A stretch of DNA of 64,000 nt from Littorina saxatilis (GCF_037325665.1 NC_090245.1:108843004-108907003), one strand, 5' to 3'; counted from the first letter of the stretch, positions 34,361 through 46,409 are shown. Made by a program: numbers and translations. Notes: generated by a model from the sequence alone, not told the origin.

Positions 34361-35519
34361 CTTGACGAAGGCGGAACGGTTGATGCTGTGTACATGGATT
34401 TCAAGAAAGCCTTTGATAGCGTGCCACACAGACGCCTTGTCCTGAAGACTGAAGCACACGGTATCGGCGGAAGGATCCTGGCCTGGATTGCGGACTTTCT
34501 GAGCGAAAGACGACAGTGTGTGGTCGTGAATGGAGTTCAGTCATCAGAGGCCGAAGTGACGAGTGGTATCCCCCAGGGAAGTGTTTTAGGACCCATGCTG
34601 TTCGTACTTTACATCAACGATCTGCCGAGAGTTGTCGCCAACTATGTCCGGATCTTCGCTGATGACACTAAGGTCTACACCAGAAGTGACGTTGAGGGAG
34701 CCCCACAAACCCTGCAGAAAGACTTGGATAGCCTCCAGGACTGGTCCCAACAGTGGCTGATGAATTTTCACCCGGAGAAATGTCGATGTCCTGAAGCTGG
34801 GAAATAAGAGGTCAGAAGCTATCTACTACATGACAGGGACGGACGCGTCAGGTGAAGCTCGCAGTATTGCACTAGAGCCGGAGAGCGATTTCGAGAAGGA
34901 CCTGGGGGTCTATGTGGACAACAACCTGAGCTTCAACAAGCATGTCGCCCTTTCAGCAGCAAAAGCCAACAGAGTCATGGGGGTCATCAGGCGTTCCTTC
35001 GACTACCTCACAGTAGAAGTTTTCCTGCAGCTCTACAAGTCACTTGTCCGTCCTATTCTCGAATATGGCCACGCAGTCTGGCAGCCGCAACGCTCAAGAC
35101 ACTTTGTCAGGAGGTGGAGCGCGTGCAACGAAGGGCAACCAAGCTTATAAGCTCGCTGAAAGACAAACCCTACAGTGAACGGCTGGCCACTTTGAAGCTA
35201 CCTTGTCTAGACTCTAGAGCATCGTCGCAAGAGGGGGGACATGATTGAAGCCTACAAGTACCTTCATGGTTTCTACAAGACAGAGCGGCCACAGTTCTCT
35301 TTCTTCGCTGGTAGAGACACCCGAGGCAGTACCCTGAAGCTAAGCAAGCCCCGCTACAGACTCAATGTCCGAGGCAACTTCTTCAGCGAGAGAGTTGTGA
35401 ACACGTGGAATAGCCTGCCAGACCAGGTCGTGACTGCACCATCTGTGAATGCCTTTAAGGCCAGGTTGGACGCCCACTGGAAAGATCTCCCCTCTGTGTT
35501 TGATCCTGAGTGCTACTAG
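34356..35519 (+). mobile_element. LINE reverse transcriptase, 5'-truncated (CR1/jockey-like)
   Basis: Reading starts mid-domain: VDAVYMDFKKAFDSVPHRRL, SGIPQGSVLGPMLFVLYIND, RIFADDTKVYT (FADD active site), then DLGVYVDNNLSFNKHV, RPILEYGHAVWQP and, in the last block, NFFSERVVNTWNSLPDQVV up to DPECY and a stop at 35517. Frame changes occur near 34790 and near 35100-35240, so it is dead. No endonuclease domain remains. Confidence 0.88.
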
Positions 35520-36756
35520 TAACTAGCTAGTAACTAGGCTGATCCCACCATGCATGCCAAAGTTGCTAAAGTTACTACGAAAACGACCACACTCGGAAGG
35601 ATGAACAGGCCTAATTGGCCTCAAACATCTAACAAGTACAAGTACAAAATAAACGACGTCGCTGCGCACACCCACCCGTCGCGCCAAAGCCAGCAATCTG
35701 GATGCTAGCGACGTAACCCACAGATACAGATACAGAACGGCAGCGTTTCCTAACAATGGGATAAGACCATCCTTCCTCTTGGTCACACACCAACACCGTG
35801 ACTGCTTGCTGTGATGACTCGATTTAAAAATAATTGTTTAATAGCATCGTAAACGGTAACACTCAAATGTATCATATTATTACACACATCACATTATGTA
35901 TGCCAGATAATATTGCATCCTATCTATGCCACACTGAGTGATGCACAGGTAGACGCGCCTCAGAGTTATTTCATACAGCATGTTGTTAACTCGGTCACTG
36001 AGCTGGATAGATTGACGTGCCCAGCAACTGACAAAAATGCTGATTTCTGTGCCTGTAGGAAACTGGCGTTCTCTTTTCGAGTGCTTCGTGTCACGGGAAC
36101 AAGTTGGACCAATGAGAGTGTAGTCTGTGCTCGAAGTGAAAACGTGCAGAGAAGCATGGCTGAAGCCAGAGGCGTTCTGTGCATTACAATAGTTTGGTCC
36201 TGGCTCTCCAAGTTTTTGGCAATGTTTGTGGGATGCATCAAGTAAGGAAGTGCCCGGCAATACGATTTTGTAGGTGAGTTCGTTGCATTGCATGCTTTGT
36301 TAGAGTGCACTTTCTTCGCGAGTCTGCGACTGAGTCAACGCTCTGCGCTCGTGTGCACGAGGCGTTTTTCGGGATTCCCCCCCGTGCTCGTCAAAATCGA
36401 ACAGTTGCCGCAGTGCTTTGTCGTTATGTAATTTTATTGCAAATACTGGGCCAGAAGTGTAACATTCTGCCGTAAATTTTCCAAGTACAAGTTCCAAGAT
36501 AACTAAAGCCGTAAATGCAAGCGATTCGGAGAGCGCGGAGCGATTTGACTTTGAGACGCGCGGCGCTCTCAGACTCACCAAGCATAGCGATTGTGGACGC
36601 GCTTCGTTTTTGCGTCAGTAACATTTTGAACAATATCAATTTGAACCTACCTCCATTATATTATCTCAAGTAATTTTATTGGAGACGATGAATCGAAAGT
36701 TATTTGCGTCAGACAGATACAGAGATCAAAAGGTATAACATCTTCCAAGTTTGGTC
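35520..36756. other. Unassigned sequence
   Basis: No gene or repeat recognised. Overlapping ORFs on both strands at 35889-36310 have no motif. Confidence 0.4.
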
Positions 36757-36760
36757 GATG

Positions 36761-37753
36761 TGTTCTGCGCGAACTTAGAATCCGGTTTCATTCTAGAATG
36801 GACCGGGTCCAGGTTGGAATTCTAACCCTGCGCAAGTACAGGGGTGCCATTCTAGAATGAAACCCTTGTTGCTGGTCCATTCTAGAATCGGCCGTGCGCA
36901 AGGTTGGAATTTGGGTCCAAGTTGGAATAGTCATTTCAGTTAGACTATCACACAGCCAAAGCCACAAATGTGGATTTTCTGTTTGTTTTTGTTTTTTGTG
37001 TGTTTGGTTGGGTTTTTTTTCGGGTTTTTTACACTTTACTCAAAGACATCCTGAATTGGGATTGTGATGTTCTGAAAGTGATTACGATTTTGAGAGACAC
37101 TCAGCACTGATCGCTTCGAACGGAAATTTCCGGACTGACAGTGTTTTGCCGATCTCGCTTGTAACTTTTAATCTTATTCATATACATGAAGTTGGTCTTC
37201 TGAATTGTGAAGATATAATGTCAACTTTTTTTAAAACCTGTGACAACAGCTCCATAACTCACTCTGTCCTTCTGTTGGTCTGTCTGTCGGTTAGTCGGTC
37301 TGACCGTCTGTCTGTCTGTCTGTCAAAAAAATTGTCAAAAAACCGGACATTTCCGAGAGGGAGACAGCGCTGACATTGCAAGCGGCCGCAACCGGCTCTC
37401 ATCACAAAAACAACTGCCCTGCAAACATTACCGCCCTGGTAGTCCCCCTTGCTATGGTCTGCCTTTGTTTATTGCGTACTCAGGAGTGTCAACTTTCTTG
37501 ACATGACATGACATCGCAAGATCGCCAAAGGATTTTTTCAGGGGTAGACAAATCAGCCCCATTTTATCAAAGGGAAGGTGCAGGTGGAGATAATTCAAGG
37601 GAAGACAACTCTGTCTTACCTACAAACATTACGGCCCCCTTTATTCAAGGGTTTCATTCTAGAATGGCACCCCTGTACTTGCGCAGGGTTAGAATTCCAA
37701 CCTGGACCCGGTCCATTCTAGAATGAAACCAGATTCTAAGTTCGCGCAGAACA
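36761..37753. mobile_element. TGTT...AACA element with 100-bp TIRs, GATG duplication
   Basis: The left arm starts TGTTCTGCGCGAACTTAGAA; the right arm is its reverse complement over about 103 bp with almost no mismatch. GATG flanks both sides (36757-36760, 37754-37757). The arms repeat the palindrome CATTCTAGAATG and contain GGACCGGGTCC. Length is 993 bp with no credible ORF. Near-identical arms imply recent activity or conversion. Confidence 0.85.
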
Positions 37754-38011
37754 GATGCAAGACACTTTTACTAGTATGAAAGTCACCGTGGCTGTTGTCT
37801 ATCTATTGCATTTAATCTTTTTTTGTTTGTTTTGCGTTTTCCCCCTTCTCTTTTGTTCTTAAGCATATGACGTTTTTATTCTTAACTTAATGTTGTGACT
37901 GTAATTGTGCTTATGTTCTTGCCTGTCTGTATGTGTGGACATGGTTTTGCTTGTTTATTAATTTTGTGTCATTTTCTTTCAGTTTGTAGTCACTCTATTT
38001 ATTGATTTAAG

Positions 38012-39082
38012 GTGTCTCAGTTAAGAATGGCGGCAGTGCAACATACGGAAGATCTCCACATATTTAGGCTAAATGCTATGTGCAGAACTTGTGGCAGAAG
38101 ATTAAAGGCAGCGCAGGACAAACTGTGTAGGACAAAACGTACCATTAGGCATTGCAAAAGCTACGCATCAGTGTTGTTTCAGTTTAACGGTATTCAAGTT
38201 TTTGAAGAAGCTAATGGCACCACTTTCTCAAGTACATTATGTGTAACATGCGCTTCTCGTCTCAGCCAACTAAAAAAACCTAACATTCTAACTCAAGGTG
38301 TGTCAAAAGCAATGAATAATAACCTTGAAAAAACAAAGGTGTTGTGGACACAATACAACTCCAAAGTGGAAGTAGCTGACTGTAGTGTGTGTAAAACGTT
38401 TGCCGAACAAATGGCCGGTAATCGTAAAAAACCAAAAAAAGCCAGTGAAAAACCTGCTAGTCCACAAATAAAAAGCACATGTGTTGAGAGTACTAATACC
38501 TGTACAAGCACTTCTATTGTTGAAACCTTTCAGCCACAGTGTTCTTCAACACCTGAAACAAAAACCGCAAGCTGTGTCATCAAAAAACGTCTTTTTGACC
38601 TGCTGATATCTCGCAAGAGTACGACTCAGAGTGATGTAAGTACTAACAATGACACACTCGTGACAGCTGCTTCAACATCATTTCAAACCCAAGCCCCAGC
38701 AGAATCAAACGATAAAACACCTGTTGCAAAGTCTGCATCTCAGTCACAGAAAGCAACAGATACTAACACTGTTTCGTCAAAAAACAAACCACAAACCCAA
38801 CTCCGCCCAATAGAACAGTTGCAAGCACCTTTGACAAAACAAGAGGAAGAGTATTTAACTGGCTTAGTCAGGGTGAAACTGGCACAGTCAGATGACAAGA
38901 AGACGTTGATATGTAAGACAAAAGCACAGCCACTTGTCCTAAAGAAAATTGTGAGAGCCCAAAAGTCAGCACTAGTTTCTACTCCAATGAGGAAGAGAAG
39001 AGCAAAGGAAATTGCCAACTTAGGAAAACAATTTTCCGGTTCCACAGAAGCTGACATAATAAACAACAAACCACTGAACTGA
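38012..39082 (+). CDS. RAG1 N-terminal-like zinc-binding protein (transposon-derived)
   Basis: 356 codons. The first 140 residues follow the vertebrate RAG1 N-terminal plan: MCRTCGRRL (RAG1 LCRICGNSF), then VLFQFNGIQVFEE (KVFRIDV), TLCVTCASRL (FCHNCWSIM), and W..YNSKVEVADCSVCKTF (W.PHTPSCDIC). In RAG1 this region binds zinc and regulates, rather than catalyses, recombination. The middle is Ser/Thr-rich and low in complexity; the end is basic (RVKLAQSDDKKTLICKTKAQ, TPMRKRRAKEI). RAG1-N-terminal-like transposon proteins (N-RAG-TP) are known in Aplysia (from memory). No RAG1/Transib core is seen in the window. After the stop, coding character continues in another frame for about 25 codons to AAG|GTGTGG. 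Confidence 0.65.
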   Translation: MSQLRMAAVQHTEDLHIFRLNAMCRTCGRRLKAAQDKLCRTKRTIRHCKSYASVLFQFNGIQVFEEANGTTFSSTLCVTCASRLSQLKKPNILTQGVSKAMNNNLEKTKVLWTQYNSKVEVADCSVCKTFAEQMAGNRKKPKKASEKPASPQIKSTCVESTNTCTSTSIVETFQPQCSSTPETKTASCVIKKRLFDLLISRKSTTQSDVSTNNDTLVTAASTSFQTQAPAESNDKTPVAKSASQSQKATDTNTVSSKNKPQTQLRPIEQLQAPLTKQEEEYLTGLVRVKLAQSDDKKTLICKTKAQPLVLKKIVRAQKSALVSTPMRKRRAKEIANLGKQFSGSTEADIINNKPLN

Positions 39083-39308
39083 AGCACACTACAAAGTGGA
39101 AAAGGGATGACATTCTGAAAACAGCTGGTCATGGCTCAGTAAAGGTGTGGAATTTTTGGGACAATTTTGTCAAAAATATATCTTGGAATATTGTTCATTT
39201 TTCAGTTCAGCAAAGCTATTCATCTGTTTAGTTGTTGGTGGGCAATGAGAATGGTTCATAGCTGAGGAATGAATTGCAAAAATTTAAAATTGTATCTGGA
39301 GTGTGTTA

Positions 39309-40629
39309 CACAGGGCCTCACATCCATGAGAGGTAGCATAGGACAAATGTCCTGGCCAATGTAAAAGTGATAGGACATTTGTCCTGAACAAAAACAAATC
39401 AATAGGAAATTTTTTTCCCGTAACAAAACGTAAATATAATTAAACTTGACTAGTTTCTTGGCACGAGGGTAAAAGAACAAAAATACTTTTCTTGGCAAAA
39501 AGGTAACAGGAAATATAAAATAAATTACATCGAGTCAGTGCAGTGTTTCTGTCTCTGAACTTCAACTACTGTGTTGGTTCCTTTCTTTTGCTGAAGAGCA
39601 TTCGCTTCCTCGTGGATGTCCACTTTTCAACAACCTTCACCACCCACTGTGACTTGTGAATGTCATCCTTTGGCCCCTCCAGGTACACACGCATCAGCAT
39701 ATCTTGATGCTCAGGTGTGATGGCATTTCTCAGTGCAGTGCAGATCATGTTCTGCACTGAGAAACACCTCTCCACATCAGCTGTGTGGACTGGGAGTGTG
39801 ACTGCACACTAAGCAAGTCTTGTGATGTTGGGGAAGTTGTCACCATGGTATTGAACAACTTGCTGGTACAACTTCGCAGTGTTGTGCCTTGAGTATCCTT
39901 GTCTCTCTGGAGAGATGGCACTGCACATTAACAGCATGGTCTTTGGTTTCTTGATGATCGGAAAGGGCAGATTTGCGAAAGTTCGAACAGCCAACGGTAA
40001 AAGTGTTGGACTTCCCTGTGTGCTGACATGAGGTGCAAAACATAAGTTTCCTCTCTGGGTCATGCGACACCCACGGGAATGATGTCGCCCAGCTTGAGAC
40101 GAAGTTACTCGTGGGGGTGAGGGAGGGGGTAGTGTCTTTCTTCGGCTCCGATGTTTGACTATCGCGATCAACATTCTCACCTGGGCGATCGGGCTCTATC
40201 AGTTTCCGTGCTACTGACAGATGATGAGGGAAGGGACTTGAAGTGTAATTTCTTCTGTCCCTTTTTTTGGGATCAGTTTTCGTTTAGGCGGCATGTTTGT
40301 TATTTTCGGGGATAGCGCGAAGGGAGGCAACTCTCAACTGGCTTCGAGCATTCCGAGTTGCGAGCCTTGGAAACTCTTTGGTACTAGAGGCACAAAGTAT
40401 CTAATTTCGTCTGCTACACATCGCTTCGCAATACATCGATAAAATAGCATTCAAACTACTGTAAATTGAGAAGTACTGACGATGTCCGGATCAAATGATA
40501 GAATAATCGGACATTGACCAATTTGTGACAAAAACAATAGGACATTTGTCCTCCTGCATGAAAAATGTATAGGACATTTGACAAAAATATCCTCATATGT
40601 CCGATGTCCGACGTGGATGTGAGGCCCTG
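39309..40629 (-). mobile_element. Deleted hAT transposon (ZNF862-like), GTTACA duplication
   Basis: Inverted ends CAGGGCCTCACATCCA are flanked by GTTACA (39303-39308, 40630-40635). On the minus strand a zinc-finger start MFCTSCQHTGKSNTFTVGCS (about 40047-39950) and a dimerisation-domain end, VHTADVERCFSVQNMICTAL with LMRVYLEGP (about 39800-39640), remain, with most of the transposase missing. Both are typical of hAT proteins like ZNF862/KIAA1586. Subterminal AGGACATTTGTCC motifs recur at both ends. The 6-bp duplication is shorter than the usual 8. Confidence 0.85.
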
Positions 40630-40734
40630 GTTACAGAACACCGTGTCCCACATTGTTTTCTCAGGGGTGGGACTTTTCCGTGGACACAACTTACGAATTC
40701 CGCTGGAGTAATCTATTTTTCCTCGTCAAATGAT

Positions 40735-41625
40735 TTTTGAGTCACTTGAGAAAAAGTGACTCTATGTAATCGGTCAGTGTTAGTCTGTCCGGCCGGCCGG
40801 CCGGCCGGCCGGCCGTCCGTAGACACCACCTTAACGTTGGACTTTTCTCGGAAACTATCAAAGCGATCGGGCTCATATTTTGTTTAGTCGTGACCTCCAA
40901 TGACCTCTACACTTTAACGATGGTTTCGTTGACCTTTGACCTTTTTCAAGGTCACAGGTCAGCATCAAAGGAAAAATTAGACATTTTATATCTTTGACAA
41001 AGTTCATCGGATGTGATTGAAACTTTGTAGGATTATTCTTTACATCAAAGTATTTACATCTGTAGCCTTTTACGAACGTTATCAGAAAAACAAGGGAGAT
41101 AACTAGCCTTTTCTGTTCGGCAACACACAACTTAACGTTGGGCTTTTCTCGGAAACTATAAAAGTGGACTTTTCTCGGAAACTATCAAAGCGATCGGGCT
41201 CATATTTTGTTTAGTCGTGACCTCCAATGACCTCTACACTTTAACGATGGTTTCGTTGACCTTTGACCTTTTTCAAGGTCACAGGTCAGCGTCAAAGGAA
41301 AAATTAGACATTTTATATCTTTGACAAAGTTCATCGGATGTGATTGAAACTTTGTAGGATTATTCTTTACATCAAAGTATTTACATCTGTAGCCTTTTAC
41401 GAACATTATCAGAAAAACAAGGGAGATAACTAGCCTTTTCTGTTCGGCAACACACAACTTAATGTTGGGCTTTTCTCGGAAACTATAAAAGTGACCGGGC
41501 TCAAATTTTATGTGAACGTGACTCATTGTGTTGTGAATAGCAATTTCTTCCTGTCCATCTGATGCCTCATATAATATTCAGAACTGCGAAAGTGACTCGA
41601 TCGAGCGTTTGCTCTTCTTGTTAAC
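40735..41625. repeat. Interspersed repeat with 327-bp internal tandem duplication
   Basis: Flanked by TGAGTCACTTGAGAAAAAG-type and AAAGTGACTCGATCGAGCG-type ends. A 327-bp block starting ACTTTTCTCGGAAACTATCA (40841) is repeated almost perfectly at 41168, and a third partial copy starts near 41469. A (GGCC)n run of about 26 bp is at 40790. Short minus ORFs in each block are shadows. Confidence 0.85.
40891..40961. promoter_or_regulatory. Cluster of nuclear-receptor-like half-sites (DR4, DR1, DR1)
   Basis: TGACCTCCAATGACCT is a perfect DR4, TGACCTTTGACCT a perfect DR1, and AGGTCACAGGTCA a second DR1 facing it. The same three sites recur at 41218-41288 in the tandem copy. DR1 and DR4 are known binding arrangements for RXR, HNF4 and TR/LXR-type receptors. 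Function here is untested. Confidence 0.45.
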
Positions 41626-41629
41626 GATT

Positions 41630-42480
41630 TTATTCTCAAACGGCATTTATTTCTCAAACAGTTCGGAATCATATTTGGTACAGTCTTTGCCTTTGCCGGT
41701 TTGCGAAACAAAATGACGCACCGCAAAGACATTGTCGAACGAAGCAAATTTTCAACATTGGAGGAAAGTTTGAAAAACAAGTGGAGATGGGATTGGACAT
41801 TGGAGAAGGTTGATAAAGAACTTATTGGAGAATTCATCACAGTATCTTTTACTTGTTGACTGAATGCTATAGAGAGAAGTGAAGATGAAACAGAACACTG
41901 GAGGCTTGAGTTTTTTCTTCTTTTTTTTCTGTATCATGAAGCCTAGTTATGTTTACGGGATTAGAAGGGGAAACAAGCGAGTCACTCCATCTATACACAC
42001 TTAACTGCTTTCCTTCTTGAAGTCAAATCAAAAATACTCAAAATGTACAGTTAAACTAAAGGCAAACTAGCAGGTTATTGCCATATTGGACATCAAAATA
42101 ACTTGACTAAAATCGCATGAAAGAAAAACAAAAGCTACTAGTACTGGGGAATGTTGTGCAAGGCTGCAAATTGTTTGTACTGAGTGTTGATGAGGGAATT
42201 GGGGTGGGAGAGGGTGAAAGTTCTGCAGCTGGTAGATGTTGGGTCAAATGTCAACCCATGCAAAAAAGCACTAGCCGAGTCCGTTTCCATGCTGTCTTTT
42301 TTGGCAGGGAACCTAAACTCAGCAGAGTCTGGCAAGGGGACAGTGACCCTAGTGAGGGCAGAAGGGTGCATATGGCCCAAAGTCAGAATAGGTGTCCATT
42401 TTTGTGACATACAAAATCAATTTTAAAAATGAACATTTTCTTTGTTTTGAAAATAGAGATGTATTTTAGAGCATAAATAC
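41630..42480. other. Unassigned sequence
   Basis: Plus strand at 41713-41860 reads MTHRKDIVERSKFSTLEESL then KNKWRWDW, which shares NKWRWDW with 61040. Otherwise no gene is recognised; ORFs around 42117-42426 have no motif. Confidence 0.4.
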
Positions 42481-42539
42481 GCAAGGAACAGCTATGATTT
42501 AAGAAAACTCATGTTTGATCACTTCACAAATTCAGGTTT

Positions 42540-44740
42540 AAAAGTTTGCAGGAGTTCATAACTTCACACCGTCACAAAATTTAGACTTGTTAAATCATTG
42601 TTGCTACATGTATTGGGTCTGTTTTAGACATCTGAGCAAATTGCTACAGCAAATTACTTTGCATTTCAAGCAAGTTAAACTTGTTTTGGCCACGCATGAT
42701 GCAGATGTGAACTCCATTAATGGGAAGTTCATAACTTCACATAATTTACTTTTATTGGTATAATAAATTTAATTTATACAGGCAGGAAACAATTTGTTTT
42801 GTTTTTTAATCTGAAAAAGGTGAGCTGGAACATGAAGGTAATTTTTGAAGATGAAGTGTGGAGAAGATTGTTTGGTTATCTGTATTATTTATAGAAATTA
42901 ATATTGTCACAATTTTTTCACAGCAAATATTGGCATAAGTTATCATTAAATCTACAATTTTGCTGTTTTTGTGCAAAATGTGCTTGAAAAGTACCATCAA
43001 AAGGATTTCAATACACCAAAATGTTTGTCTGACTCAAAGAGTTGGCAGAAACTGAAAGTTTTTTTAGAATGTCCTAGGAGTTCATAACTTCACACCGTGA
43101 CATCACAAACTATGGCTAATTCAAACCAAAGTAAGAAAGTGCATATGTCATCTTATTTTCTCTCCAGCTACTCTTTGTAATCAACATACAACTAAGTAAT
43201 AAAAGTAAAACATTTGTGAAAACAAACGATAACAAAAATCATAAAATGTGAGCGTGCGCATAACTTCACAAGAATTTTTGTTATGTTGGTCTCTATTACA
43301 GTTACTGTATAATATATTTGCAAAACAATGACAAACTGAGAACACAGAGTTATAGTATAGGCTAAAGCTGCACTTATATTACAAAATCAGATTTTAATTG
43401 CCAAAATAAAACAAATTGTTTGAAACTTGTGAAAGTTCATAACTTCACATCAATCACACATTTATACTAAAATAACTAACTAAAGTCTCTTGCAAATAAT
43501 TCAAAACAACTTAATGATTTACTTAACCAAACTCAGTCATGAAAACTGTTACCGAAATCATTATTTAGTTAGTGTTTATGTCAGCTGACTGTGTGTTCAT
43601 AACTTCACATCATTTATTTAACTGAAAAGCTACGTACTAAAATCTGCTGGTAAATTAAAATAAAAATGACATCAAACTGTAACAGCCTACTCTGGAGAAG
43701 AGCAGCACATCATTTGAGGTAGTGATTTAGTGTAGTAAATTAATTATTGTGTATAAATCATACTCATGGCATGTGTTCATAACTTCACACCGTGGGGCTG
43801 AGGGTCAGTTGATGTGAAGTTATGTACACCGTGCAGTCAACCCAGATTCATGCTGGAATTATCAAAATGTAATTTTGAGGGTTGATATTCAGAAAACTTC
43901 TTACAAAATGTCCAGATAAAGTCAAATGTACTCTTTTGCTATTAACAAGGCATTATTTTAAACACGCCCTTGAAAAATGAGCTTGAGTTATGTGAAGTTA
44001 TGAACTTCATGACAAAACGGCTAAGTACTTCAGAAAGAAACAGTCAGCAGCCAGTAGATTCTTTTTGTGATGAAAATCATGGTACAGTGTAATTTGGAAA
44101 CTGAAAATAGTCATTTTACATATATTTTGGGTTTTGACATGAGTTAGTAACTCTCACATAAAATAGTGCGCAAGACACAGAGAAAATGGCTAACTAAAGC
44201 AAACTGCTTGACTTTAGTGACAAAAATTGCTTAGTATCTAAATCTAATGTACTTTTATATGCAAAATTGCTGTTCCACTACAACCTTAACTTTCATGGCT
44301 AGCATTTAAGGACAAAAAACACTCTCAGTGGAGATAGTAGGAAAGTTCATAACTTTCTCACAAGAATTTTTTATTTCTCAATTACTCAAACACCAATGAA
44401 TGAACTTGATGCAAACTTTCAGTGTGACTGCTGCTAGTGGATCCAAATGCATTACAAAGCTAGGTGTTCCCCAACCAGTCAATTTACTCTTTTTATAAGG
44501 CAAAAGGTTGGAAAGTTCATAACTCTTTTTTCACAAGAAAATCTGCATGTAAACTTCAAACTACTTTTGAACATGCAAAAACAAGTCAAACAACCCTTTT
44601 TATGTTTTATACCTCTGCAAAACATACTGTAAAATACTTTTTTACAAAAATATATCAGGTTTCAATCTTTAATTATTATTTAGAGCTGATCAGTGAACAA
44701 AAATGAAGTCTTACGGAAATAGTTATGAACTTTCTGTGAA
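42540..44740. other. AT-rich tract with recurring GTTCATAACTTCACA motif
   Basis: The motif or close variants occur about 12 times, near 42554, 42727, 43081, 43258, 43435, 43593, 43773, 44344 and 44513 in plus orientation and near 43817, 43990 and 44722 inverted. Spacing is irregular (about 40-350 bp) and the intervening sequence is not repeated, so this is not a tandem satellite. No gene is seen. Confidence 0.7.
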
Positions 44741-45045
44741 ATTTTGTCTCCCCATTTTCTGCAGGCTCACTGACAAAATTCAAAAACTTTGCTTTGTCAA
44801 AGGTACATTTGAGTTTTACTGGCTCAGTGAAAAGTCATTCATGACATTCTGTCCCATAAATATGACAGAGTAGACCATGTTTCAATATGCTGTAAGGTCA
44901 TGTCACAAAAAATGGCCAAAATGTAGTGCTGCTGACTTCAGATAATGGCGACATTTTCATTAAAAACAACAACTGAGCACACAATGTTTCTCTAGGTGTG
45001 TACTTCATACTTTTTTTTACAAGTCTCATTAATCTTTACAAGGAT

Positions 45046-45051
45046 TTTATT
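45046..45051 (-). terminator. Poly(A) signal AATAAA for the acidic-repeat gene
   Basis: AATAAA on the minus strand (TTTATT on plus) lies about 45 bp beyond the stop codon at 45094, a normal short 3' untranslated distance. Confidence 0.45.
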
Positions 45052-45093
45052 TTTCTTTGATGTACAAATCAGGTTAGAGCCAAGGTTGCACAG

Positions 45094-45391
45094 CTATTTC
45101 AGCTGTGGACACCATTTCAGACTTAAGGCCATATAGTTAATGACAACTGATTCTGCCGACACAACAGCATCAACTATTCCAGGGTACCAGACTCCTCCTG
45201 CAAATGCAACAACAACTTCACCGGTCTTGTCGAAATTGAAGCTAGCTAGCCCAGCCTTTTGTACGTTGGCAAAAGTCTCTGTGTCTTGAACATCTTCATC
45301 ACTGCTTGACTGGGCATCATCTTCAGGAGTGGGCACACTGTTGGTTGGGGAAGGAGGAGCGTCATCACTGCTTGACTGGGCATCATCATCA
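45094..45391 (-). CDS. Acidic-repeat gene, 3' part with Tudor-like end
   Basis: Reads DDAQSSSDDAPPSPTNSVPT, then EDDAQSSSDEDVQDTETF, and ends FNFDKTGEVVVAFAGGVWYP with GIVDAVVSAESVVINYMALS, a few residues and a stop. The last 50 residues resemble a small Tudor/SH3-like barrel (V-F-GG-WYPGIV). The upstream part of the same acidic repeat resumes at 48850, after a Harbinger-like element. I do not recognise the gene. It is probably either a host gene or part of an older mobile element. Confidence 0.5.
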
Positions 45392-45944
45392 GGGCCCGTA
45401 TGCTTATGGGGGAAGTTCGCGACAACTCCCGAAGTTTTGAGTGACATCGGAAGTACTTGCCTCACTTTCGTATGCATGGGCCGGAAAAAGGGTTTACCTC
45501 GAAGCAAAGCGAGGAAGTAACTCAGGGTATTTTGCGACTACTTCTAAAGTTTTGAGTGACATCGGAAGTACATCCTCACTTTCGCATGCATGGGACGAAA
45601 AAAGAGTTTACTTTGGAAGCTAACGAGGAAGTAAATGAGGGTAAATGTACTACAGCCAGACCCAGTAGTAAACACGCTACTTCCACAGTTTCTCAGTGCA
45701 AAAAGGCAGGGCTTTTCTTCAGTTTTTCATGTCAAACCGAGCTGACGCTCCCAAAGAGAGAAAATAGAGGGAAAAGTCGTATCTTCTGCATGCATTTCGT
45801 GCAAATTTCCCTGAATACAAACCTGAGTTGCCAGCTTTGACTTTTGTTTGTTCTGGGTCATTGGCCACCACTCTTTCATTCCCGCTTATACGAGGGGGTT
45901 ACTGTGTTTCTATGAAAATGGGCGTCGTTGTGTGCATGTGTGAC

Positions 45945-46074
45945 TGTGTGTGCGTGTGTGTGTGTGTGTGTGTTTGTGTGCGTGCGTTCGTGTGTTTGTG
46001 TGCGTGTGTGTGTGTGTGTGTGTGTTCGAGTGTTGAAGTGTAAGTTTCTGCTATTTTTTTTGTCATTGCTTTAT

Positions 46075-46127
<53 letters not shown>

Positions 46128-46247
46128 CCCGCTGTCTGCCTGTGTGTGCGTGCGTGCGGGTATAATTGTGCGTCTGTTCCTTCATACGTTTGTTTGCGTG
46201 TTCGCGCGTGCCGTGTGTGTGTGTGTGTGTGTGTTTGTGTGTGTGTT

Positions 46248-46280
<33 letters not shown>

Positions 46281-46353
46281 GTGTTTGTTTGTTTTCGATG
46301 TTATGTGTGTGTTCGACGGTGTGTGTGTGTTCGACGGTGTGTGTGTGTTCGAC

Positions 46354-46409
<56 letters not shown>

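Noticed and set aside
40735-41640. Minus-strand ORFs of 85 and 108 codons that look like two paralogous small genes
   Set aside because: They are the same frame of a 327-bp non-coding tandem repeat; no start context, splice sites or protein motif.
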